Shown: piece after piece, positions 32,341-39,140 of the stretch | Position numbering within the stretch: the first letter of the stretch is position 1 | Layout of the letters: every line of letters begins with the position of its first letter | The notes under the pieces: model-generated | Seen by the model: the letters and a program-made list of their open reading frames with translations, nothing else | What the model was told of the DNA's origin: nothing | Database searches by the model: none | Program-made: the position numbers and the translations under genes | DNA from: Mycobacterium bourgelatii | GTDB lineage: Bacteria > Actinomycetota > Actinomycetes > Mycobacteriales > Mycobacteriaceae | Length of the DNA stretch: 64,000 nt | Assembly: GCF_010723575.1 (NCBI RefSeq) | Contig: NZ_BLKZ01000001.1 | Coordinates: 3,472,001-3,536,000, forward strand | Direction of reading: 5' to 3'

Positions 32341-33810
32341 TCAGAAGGTGTAAGCCACCCAGGCACCACCCACCGCTTCCGCGACGGCGTGCAGGCGCGA
32401 GTTCTGATTCCCCGTTCGCGGTAGGGCGAAGGTCGAGCCGAGGCCGGCGCAGGCTGCCGCCGCCATGGCGAACGTGACCGCGGCCGGTGTCACGGTCCAC
32501 GTGCCGCTCCCGTCCTGGCAGGCTGCGGGATGCGAGTCCCCGCATTGGGCGGCGACCCAGCGACTGTCAGGCCCCTGCAGGGTGCAGGTGCCGGCGCCGG
32601 CGCGGGGCTCGTCCGGCGCCCAGCTCCACAGAGTCGCCTGGATGCGTCCGTCCTCGGGGAGCAGCTGGTCGAGCCCAAACAGGTTGACGCCGCAATTGGT
32701 CATCGACTGCACTTTGATCGGCGTGAGCGCGGCGGGGTTGTTCGGCGGGCGGGTCGGGTTGAGTAGCGCTGCGACAAACGTGGAGTCCTCGAAATAGCGG
32801 ACCACACTTGAGCTGTAGACCGAGGGTGGGTAGGTGGCGTCGCAGGCCGGGTACGGCTGATACCCGGGCGTTGAGCCGCTTTGGACCTCCTGGCCAGCCC
32901 AGTCGAAGACCGTGCCGGCCCAGGCGGTCACACAGGAGCTGACCAGCACGACCCGCGCGCCGGTTGCCCGGACGTTGGCGCGCGAGTCGTCGAGCGGGAA
33001 CGGGACGCAGCCGTTGGCGGCGCGCAGGCTGAGATCCGGGTGGTAGATGAGGCTGGAACCGTCCGGCCGTCGCAACTCCCTCTCCAAGGTGGCGACGGCC
33101 TGGGCGTCGCCCTTCCCGTTCGTCATGAGGTTGTCGACGAGAATCAGGAGAACCTCGTCGGCGTTCGCGGGGGTGTTCAGCCAGTTGGCGATCTCCGGCA
33201 ACACCGTGGCGAGGACCGGTTCTACAGTGCAGCCAAGGTTGCCGACCTGCGCGCTCAGGCCGTGGCACACGGTAACCCCGGGCGCGCCGAGACGTTCGAT
33301 TCGTGGCATGAAGTGCAAGTCGAGTTCCAGGCTGCGGACGTCGACGTCCAGCTGTTGGGCCAACGACAACTGCTGGTTCGAGTCCGCATGGGAGATGGTG
33401 AACTCGTGGGCAAGGCTGTTGAACGAGTTGTGGGTGCCGATCCACTCAGTTTCCCTGAACGGCACCGAATCGCCCAAGGTGTATTGGAATTCCGCCGCGA
33501 AATGCACCCACGACTGCAGGTAGGCGTCGCGCGCGGCTTGAGTCACCTTGTGGGCCAACGGGAGTACGCATTTCTGATCGGGTATCCCGACACGACGGCA
33601 CTCCGCGGCGACCGCGTCGGCAAACTTCCCAACCCCGACACAGGGAAAGGCGACCGGGCTGATGGCGTTGCACGGTGCCGTCGGCGAAGGCGGATTCGGC
33701 GGCGGGGGCGGCCCGTCCGGAGCGGCGACGCCGTGTGGCGCGGCCATCGAAATCACCACCGCGGACACGGTGACGACGGCCGCGGTGTGCAGCCATCGCA
33801 CGCGGGGCAT
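32341..33810 (-). CDS. Secreted PI-PLC-like phosphodiesterase, Rv2075c-like
   Basis: 489 residues from ATG 33810, near the 487 of Rv2075c. The signal peptide is MPRVRWLHTAAVVTVSAVVI with cleavage probably after VAAPDG, followed by a Pro-rich linker. The catalytic-type motif EWIGTHNSFNS (His near 127) and VRSLELDLHF match the X-domain of PLC-like phosphodiesterases; LVDNLMTNGKG follows. About ten Cys in the mature part suggest disulfides. The C-terminal 90 residues (RWVAAQCGDSHPAACQ) have a lectin-like look. The substrate is not known. The longer frame to 33870 is upstream of the signal peptide. Confidence 0.8.
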   Translation of the reverse strand: MPRVRWLHTAAVVTVSAVVISMAAPHGVAAPDGPPPPPNPPSPTAPCNAISPVAFPCVGVGKFADAVAAECRRVGIPDQKCVLPLAHKVTQAARDAYLQSWVHFAAEFQYTLGDSVPFRETEWIGTHNSFNSLAHEFTISHADSNQQLSLAQQLDVDVRSLELDLHFMPRIERLGAPGVTVCHGLSAQVGNLGCTVEPVLATVLPEIANWLNTPANADEVLLILVDNLMTNGKGDAQAVATLERELRRPDGSSLIYHPDLSLRAANGCVPFPLDDSRANVRATGARVVLVSSCVTAWAGTVFDWAGQEVQSGSTPGYQPYPACDATYPPSVYSSSVVRYFEDSTFVAALLNPTRPPNNPAALTPIKVQSMTNCGVNLFGLDQLLPEDGRIQATLWSWAPDEPRAGAGTCTLQGPDSRWVAAQCGDSHPAACQDGSGTWTVTPAAVTFAMAAAACAGLGSTFALPRTGNQNSRLHAVAEAVGGAWVAYTF

Positions 33811-33911
33811 GCGCGCAACCTTCGCACAACGACACGCCGCTGCCGAGAAATGTTGTCGAAGTGATGCCATCCTCTTGCCGAGTCGCGATGTGGCGTTGGC
33901 GCCAGGGTGAA

Positions 33912-33940
33912 TTGACCGACCTATGCGCCCTGGCTAGCGT
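33912..33940 (+). promoter_or_regulatory. Putative SigA-type promoter of the DUF2563/type VII cassette
   Basis: TTGACC (33912-33917) and TAGCGT (33935-33940) are separated by exactly 17 bases. The start would be near 33947, giving a 5' UTR of about 32 bases that includes GGAAAGGG before the ATG at 33979. Spacing and -35 are good; the -10 matches TAnnnT. Confidence 0.6.
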
Positions 33941-33978
33941 CGCCAGCGTCATTGATCGGTGGTCGGGAAAGGGTCGCG

Positions 33979-34293
33979 ATGTTCGTCGACATCGAGGTGT
34001 TGCACTTGGGAGCCAACGACGCACATCGCGCCGGTGGGCACGCCATGGATGGGGTCGGGCGTTTGTTGCGAGGACCTTTGCAAGCCGGGATGTTTGGTCG
34101 ATTTGCTGCCGCCGAGATGTTTCATGACGTGCTGAATTCGGCCTACGCCGCGCATGTCGGACTCCTGCAAACGCATGGAGAGACGCTTATGTCCCTGGGC
34201 GGCAGGGTTTATCGGGCCGCGGTCGAGTTCTCTGACATGGAACAGCGAAACGCTGCTGCTCTGCGGACTGTCCCGTGCATCTCCAGTACTTAG
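33979..34293 (+). CDS. DUF2563 family small helical protein, Rv2078-like
   Basis: 104 residues starting MFVDIEVLHLGANDAHRAGGHAMDGVGRLL; Rv2078 has the same length and the same opening. It is predicted all-helical, about the size of ESX WXG100 proteins but without a WxG. The first helix carries an unusual run of His. The ATG has GGAAAGGG five bases upstream. Its end overlaps the next gene by 19 bases, so the products are probably made together and may bind each other. Role unknown; I propose it as a partner or targeting subunit for the 779-residue protein. Confidence 0.85.
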   Translation: MFVDIEVLHLGANDAHRAGGHAMDGVGRLLRGPLQAGMFGRFAAAEMFHDVLNSAYAAHVGLLQTHGETLMSLGGRVYRAAVEFSDMEQRNAAALRTVPCISST

Positions 34294-36614
34294 ATACGTC
34301 ATGGTTGATCGCACACGCCGGCGGTGACCCATGGGCCATCAACAGAATGCTCCAAAGTGGAAGTCCTGCACAGATCTCCAGCCTGGCGGGGGCATTCCAC
34401 GATGCCGGGCAACACACTGCTGACGCCGACGCCAAGTTTGAAGAAGCCCGCGGCCGATTTGAGGCGGCCTGGAATCACCAGAACGGTGATCATCCGATCA
34501 ACGACGCCGCTGAGGTGCGCCGTGCCACCGAGTCACTGGGTGTGCAGGCGGCGCAGTTACCCAAGATTGCGGTGGACCTGGAATCGCTTGCCGCCAGCCT
34601 CGCCGAAGCGCAACGCACTGCGAGAGAGCAGATTTCGCAGTTTGAGAAGGGGCTGGAGGCGATTGACCGGCTTATAGGCGACGCGCACGATGCGCTAGTC
34701 AAGGAAGAACTGAAGCTGGATGCCGCTGCGACGACCACGTTCTACCTGCATCGGCTGGAGCAAACTCGTGACCGTTATGCGGAACAATTGCACGATTCGA
34801 TGATCCGCCTGCGGACCGGCGACGGGTACGACGCCTCGCTCCTCGGAAGCGTGGACGGCTACGACGTCGAAACACCGGACCAGGCCGAAAAGGATGTGCA
34901 CGCAGCCCTTGCCGGCGATCAGGCGGCCGCTGCGCGCATCAATGCGGTGCTCGCCTCGATTAGCGAGGAGCAGGTGAGCGGAAAAAAGCCGCTTGGTCGC
35001 GAACAAGCCTCCGTGTTGAGCCAGCTCCAAGCCCAACAGCATGGCATGTCCGTGGAAGCACTCGTGGACGTAGAAGGACGGCTTGGTGATCAGCATTCGA
35101 TGATTGCCAATTCATGGCAGCTCATGAGCAACCCGGCCATCGTCTTCCCCAGGACCGAGCTCAAACCGGGTGCAAGACAGGGAACAGACACCGTCAAAGG
35201 TGGTGCGGCACAACTGCCGGAGAGCATGCAGAAGGTGTTGAACTCGACCGGACTCAAGGAGAACACGACCATCAAGGCGATCGCGGGAATCGTTAAAAAT
35301 GGCAGCCCCTTATTGCAGAGGAATACGGAGTTCGACCGCGGATTCTTGCGCAAGGCTTCGGTGATGCTGGACACACCGGTATTTCAGAAGCATGACCGAG
35401 CGAGCCACGGCGAGGACTTCGACCGGGATCCCGCGTTTGGTCCGACGGTATCCGCGGCCCTGTCTGCGGTGTCTCCGGATCACCAAGTAGTCCACGACTT
35501 TCTGGTTGGCTCAGGGGGTGACACCTTTCTGCGCGAGGTCACTCACCACTTCTGGCTAGACAACGGAAAAGGCGCTGCGTCACTGTTCAACTGGACCGGA
35601 GACGCTGCCCACGGACCAGAAGCCAGGATTGCCGCCGAAACCGCTTGGATCTACAGCACGCACATCGGGTTGCACAGTTCGGAGCTACTTCACCTCCCTG
35701 GCAGTCACACCCTAGGTGAAGTGAACCCGGATCTGGTCCGAGGTATGGCGCAGGGCCTTACCCCTTACGTCAACAATATTGCTGGAACAGCCGGGGGCGT
35801 CGCAGGATTCAGCCCACCGCCCGGCACCCCGCCCACTGTTATTCAGGAATACGTCGAAAACGGCACAATCCCCAACGCCAAAGGAACATTCGCGGTGCTA
35901 AGCAGCGACGCAACCGCAGGCGCGAACTTCAACGCTGCCGCCTTCGATCAGGCTTTGCTTAACGAAAGCGCCTACGCTCAAGCAGTCGTCAACCACGAGC
36001 CCAACACCAATGGCGCCGACCAACGGCTGCACGACGCCGCGACTTTGCGTGGGTTGGTTGGTTCGGGGATTCACGCTGCGGTACAGGCAGACGCGGAGAA
36101 CCACCATCTCAGCGAAGCCGCAAGCAAGACTGCGGAATACGATCGCAAGAAGTCCGCTTACGAGTTGAGTCTCAAGACGGACGGTGCGCTGGCCGGGTGG
36201 ATTCCAGGAATCGGCAAGTACGCCGGGCCTGTGGTCGGAATCATTGGCTCGATACTGGAGGACGAGTTCGTCGGGAAGCCGCCCACCACGTCGTCCCCGC
36301 CGACCGACCATCCGCTGCCAAACATGTCGATAGGGGAGGCCGATCGCGAGATCCTCAACGCCCTCATCGCATTTGGACAACACGTCGACGGCATTTCGCA
36401 ATACATGATCAACGGACACGTCGCAGCTCCGGACCAACTTGCGCGTACGCCGGACTTTACCGTCGGCGCTTACGATCAGGCGCTGAACGCTGCGCTGAGC
36501 CAGGTGTTTGCGCAGAACTATGGCACCGATCCCGCCATTCCAGTTGTCGTGGATGAGCACATGATAGACCGCTACAACGACGTCATTAAGGACCCGGACC
36601 CTCACAAGCGATGA
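34275..36614 (+). CDS. 779-residue type VII-like effector candidate with a double glycine zipper
   Basis: GTG start inside the DUF2563 gene. The N-terminal 240 residues are long helices with coiled-coil character (SLAASLAEAQRTAREQISQF) and start with GGDPWAINRML, resembling Rv2079 and proteins annotated as TPR-repeat-region proteins. A mixed middle region follows (about 300-600: DTFLREVTHHFWLDNGKGAASLFNWTG). Near residues 637-658 is GALAGWIPGIGKYAGPVVG, in which Gly at 637, 641, 645 and at 647, 651, 655 give two GxxxGxxxG zippers in a hydrophobic stretch. There is no signal peptide. The next gene encodes a 4-TM protein. A secreted membrane-acting toxin is an inference. Confidence 0.8.
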   Translation: MHLQYLDTSWLIAHAGGDPWAINRMLQSGSPAQISSLAGAFHDAGQHTADADAKFEEARGRFEAAWNHQNGDHPINDAAEVRRATESLGVQAAQLPKIAVDLESLAASLAEAQRTAREQISQFEKGLEAIDRLIGDAHDALVKEELKLDAAATTTFYLHRLEQTRDRYAEQLHDSMIRLRTGDGYDASLLGSVDGYDVETPDQAEKDVHAALAGDQAAAARINAVLASISEEQVSGKKPLGREQASVLSQLQAQQHGMSVEALVDVEGRLGDQHSMIANSWQLMSNPAIVFPRTELKPGARQGTDTVKGGAAQLPESMQKVLNSTGLKENTTIKAIAGIVKNGSPLLQRNTEFDRGFLRKASVMLDTPVFQKHDRASHGEDFDRDPAFGPTVSAALSAVSPDHQVVHDFLVGSGGDTFLREVTHHFWLDNGKGAASLFNWTGDAAHGPEARIAAETAWIYSTHIGLHSSELLHLPGSHTLGEVNPDLVRGMAQGLTPYVNNIAGTAGGVAGFSPPPGTPPTVIQEYVENGTIPNAKGTFAVLSSDATAGANFNAAAFDQALLNESAYAQAVVNHEPNTNGADQRLHDAATLRGLVGSGIHAAVQADAENHHLSEAASKTAEYDRKKSAYELSLKTDGALAGWIPGIGKYAGPVVGIIGSILEDEFVGKPPTTSSPPTDHPLPNMSIGEADREILNALIAFGQHVDGISQYMINGHVAAPDQLARTPDFTVGAYDQALNAALSQVFAQNYGTDPAIPVVVDEHMIDRYNDVIKDPDPHKR

Positions 36615-36665
36615 GGCTCAGTCACGCGTTCCGCCCTCTACCTCTGCAAGACGAAAGGCTTAGTT

Positions 36666-37316
36666 ATGCAAGCGAAACCGACTTTTCAAGCAACGGCACT
36701 CGCCGTTACCGCCAGTATCCTGGCGCTGTTGAGCGGCGTCTATCAGGTTTGGCGTGGAGTCAAATTGGCGAATGAGGCGGCCACGTACTCTGAGATGTTC
36801 GATGGATTCCAGCACTACACCATGAGCTTTGAATATTTCTGCGCGTGGCTACGGCTGGAGACCGGAATGTCAGGGGTCGCGACGGTCATCCTCCTCATCG
36901 GCGCCATCTGTGTGTTAGCGCGAGTGTCAGTTGGCCGCTGGCTCGTCGTCGCTGGAGGTGCCGTAATAATTCAGCACACCATCATCGGCTGGGCGGCCAC
37001 CATCGAGATGCACCACTGGTTCGTTCTGGTTGGCGCGGGAGACGACGGTCAGATCTTGCTTGAAGCACCCAACATGCCAGTCATTGTCTTGTTGTCCTTC
37101 GTGTCGCCTGTTGTCAACGCCATCCTGGTCTGGCTGCCCGCGACGCGTAGCTGGTGGCGTGTCGCAGGCACGCGTCACTGGTGGCGCGTCAGTTCCATCA
37201 AACAGGTGTTTGCCGCATTGCTAGCAAGGATGCGAGAAGGATTGCGACCGCCCCTGGGCACCGCGGAGTGCAGGCCAGCGGGTGATCCAGCAAACCTGAC
37301 TAACCCGATTCGCTGA
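36666..37316 (+). CDS. Four-TM membrane protein, candidate immunity protein
   Basis: 216 residues. Hydrophobic segments lie at about 8-28 (ATALAVTASILALLSGVYQ), 68-90 (MSGVATVILLIGAICVLA), 93-112 (LVVAGGAVIIQHTIIGWAA) and 132-155 (PVIVLLSFVSPVVNAILVW). The C-terminal tail is basic and probably cytoplasmic. I do not recognise the family. The ATG at 36666 has AAAGG upstream; the gene starts 51 bases after the glycine-zipper protein on the same strand. Small polytopic proteins in this position guard producers against pore-forming type VII toxins in Firmicutes. M. tuberculosis has lppJ at the corresponding place. Confidence 0.75.
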   Translation: MQAKPTFQATALAVTASILALLSGVYQVWRGVKLANEAATYSEMFDGFQHYTMSFEYFCAWLRLETGMSGVATVILLIGAICVLARVSVGRWLVVAGGAVIIQHTIIGWAATIEMHHWFVLVGAGDDGQILLEAPNMPVIVLLSFVSPVVNAILVWLPATRSWWRVAGTRHWWRVSSIKQVFAALLARMREGLRPPLGTAECRPAGDPANLTNPIR

Positions 37317-37403
37317 TTGGCGATAGCATCTCCGAATGCCTAAATCCACTGACTGGCGTTTGCGGGCACCTCATGCCGTGGTCCGCCTCGGCAGGTGGGC
37401 TCA

Positions 37404-38357
37404 ATGAGCGGAGGCGACGAGGTAAGGATCCTTCTCGATCAACTCTCACAGCTGCTCGGGATACCGCGGCCACCAGTGATCACATCGGATGAGCTTGCGA
37501 CGGGAACCTCACCCATCAGCCAGCTGCTCAGAGCGCTGGGCGCCGCTGCCAACGCCGGCGACCCTGCCGACAATGAGGATGCCGAATTAGGGCATGACGA
37601 ACGAGCCGCTAAGACGGCTGACGCGCTGGCAAAGTTTCCGGCCAATGAGGAGGACGCAGCCACTCAGTTAGCCGGCATCGGAGACTCCGGCCAGGCGGCA
37701 CAGATGCTTCAGCAAATGCCGCAGATGGCCTCGGGCATCGCGGGTGCGATCGCCGGGGCATTAGGCGGTGTATTGCAACCGCTGAGCCAGATACCTCAGC
37801 AACTCGCCCAGGCCGGCCAGCAGGCCATGCAGATGGGCATGGGCATGCTGGAACATGGGGCTGGGTCTGGCGCAGAAAGCATTGGCCCAGACGAAGGTGA
37901 GGACGAATTCACAAGCGGCGGAGGTGAATTCGGAGGCAGAGGTGGCACCGGCGGCGGCGATGGCGGCAGCGGCGCCGGCCCGAGCTTCACGACTCCAACG
38001 GCGATGCTTGGCCCGCCGCCTACGCCGTCGGCAGGAACCGTTCCGGCGTCATCGCACGCAGGAACACCGGTGGCTCCGAGCACACCCGAGACTGCACCAG
38101 CAGCTCGCGGCGGCATGGGAGCGATGCCCATGATGCCGCCGGGAGCCATGCACGGTGCCAGCGGTACGGGCAACGAGGCTAAGCCGGAGACCAAGCGCAT
38201 CGTTGCCCCCTCGGTGAAGAACGGCGCGCCTGTGCAGGGGCGCATTACCACGCCTCCGCCAGCGCCTGCCGTGATCAAGCATGTTGACGGTAAGCCGGTT
38301 GCGACTAGGCGCATCGTTTTGGGGGACGGTATGCGGCGCGCCGAAACTGTCGAATGA
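37404..38357 (+). CDS. Gly/Pro/Met-rich Esp-like protein, Rv2083-like
   Basis: 317 residues from ATG 37404 (AGGTGG upstream); GTG 37395 would add three. An acidic N-terminal part (1-100) has DELATGTSPISQLLRALGAAANAG. A hydrophobic Met/Gln-rich segment follows (about 95-150: MASGIAGAIAGALGGVLQPL, then QQAMQMGMGML), then a Gly-rich linker (GGRGGTGGGDGGSGAG), a Pro/Ala-rich low-complexity region and a basic tail (VIKHVDGKPVATRRIVLGD). The layout resembles ESX-1 Esp and Rv2083-type proteins. No enzymatic motif. The segment at about 113-125 again has closely spaced Gly. Confidence 0.7.
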   Translation: MSGGDEVRILLDQLSQLLGIPRPPVITSDELATGTSPISQLLRALGAAANAGDPADNEDAELGHDERAAKTADALAKFPANEEDAATQLAGIGDSGQAAQMLQQMPQMASGIAGAIAGALGGVLQPLSQIPQQLAQAGQQAMQMGMGMLEHGAGSGAESIGPDEGEDEFTSGGGEFGGRGGTGGGDGGSGAGPSFTTPTAMLGPPPTPSAGTVPASSHAGTPVAPSTPETAPAARGGMGAMPMMPPGAMHGASGTGNEAKPETKRIVAPSVKNGAPVQGRITTPPPAPAVIKHVDGKPVATRRIVLGDGMRRAETVE

Positions 38358-38451
38358 GTCCCCGTGAAATGAAACAAGGTTTCCCGAACAAGACGATGAA
38401 TGTTACCTGCCGGCGTCAATCGTAAAATACGTTTGGTTGGATGCTTGACGC

Positions 38452-38471
38452 GATTTGTTGTCCTACAAATC
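38452..38471. repeat. Hairpin and direct repeat between two cassette genes
   Basis: GATTTGT (38452-38458) and ACAAATC (38465-38471) are perfect 7-base arms with a TGTCCT loop. ATTTGTTG occurs both inside it and again just after it (38475). TTGACG at 38445-38450 immediately precedes. No T tract follows, so an operator is as likely as a terminator. Confidence 0.45.
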
Positions 38472-38588
38472 AGGATTTGTTGCGGCAGCATTACACCTAT
38501 GCCTATTCGCATGGTGATTATCAACCGGTACTAAATGCGCCGCATAGGGGTGACTACCGTATCTGGCGATAAGCGATACGATCGGCCA

Positions 38589-39140
38589 GTGTCAAATGTG
38601 CCTCCTCCCACCGCAACCACAGCACCACAGCCATCACCTGTGGCACCAAATGGCTACAAGGCTAAGGTTCCGTGGCCTGCTTACGCTGCCCTGGTCATCT
38701 CGCTCATCGCGGTTAGTGTGGCCATCGGTTCCTGGGTCCGCCCTCCCAGTGCCACAAGTACTGCCTCTACTTCAACAGCGCCGGCTTACACGGATCGACA
38801 GATAACCGATGCGAAAGCCAAGGTGTGCGCCGCGTTCGCGAATGTCCATCAAGCAGTTCGTAGCAATTTTGCGCGCGACCACGGCGACGACCCCAACCAA
38901 CAACTCTTGGTCGCTGTCACGGGCCAGCAAGCACTCCTCGCTGGCAGCGTCCACCTGCAAACTACGCTTTCGGAGCAACCAGCCGCCCCTGCTGAGTTGG
39001 CTACAGCTGTGCGTAAACTCGTTGATGTGTTTCAAAGCCTCACAGTTGATTATTTGAATGGGCATGGGAGTCCTGAAGTTGACCCGTCGCTGCGTGCGGG
39101 TGACGAAGCTACTCTGACTATTCAATCGATCTGCAAATGA
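38589..39140 (+). CDS. Pro-rich single-TM protein of unknown function
   Basis: 183 residues from GTG 38589. TACGAT lies seven bases before this GTG, so a leaderless start is likely; ATG 38535 would add 18 residues and has no ribosome site. A Pro/Thr-rich cytoplasmic N-terminus (PPPTATTAPQPSPV) precedes one TM (YAALVISLIAVSVAIGSWV, about 33-51), a Ser/Thr-rich linker and an extracytoplasmic domain of about 115 residues with two Cys (KVCAAF and QSICK, the latter at the very end) that may form a disulfide. This type is common among mycobacterial Ala/Pro-rich membrane proteins. Its stop overlaps the next start (ATGA). Confidence 0.7.
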   Translation: MSNVPPPTATTAPQPSPVAPNGYKAKVPWPAYAALVISLIAVSVAIGSWVRPPSATSTASTSTAPAYTDRQITDAKAKVCAAFANVHQAVRSNFARDHGDDPNQQLLVAVTGQQALLAGSVHLQTTLSEQPAAPAELATAVRKLVDVFQSLTVDYLNGHGSPEVDPSLRAGDEATLTIQSICK

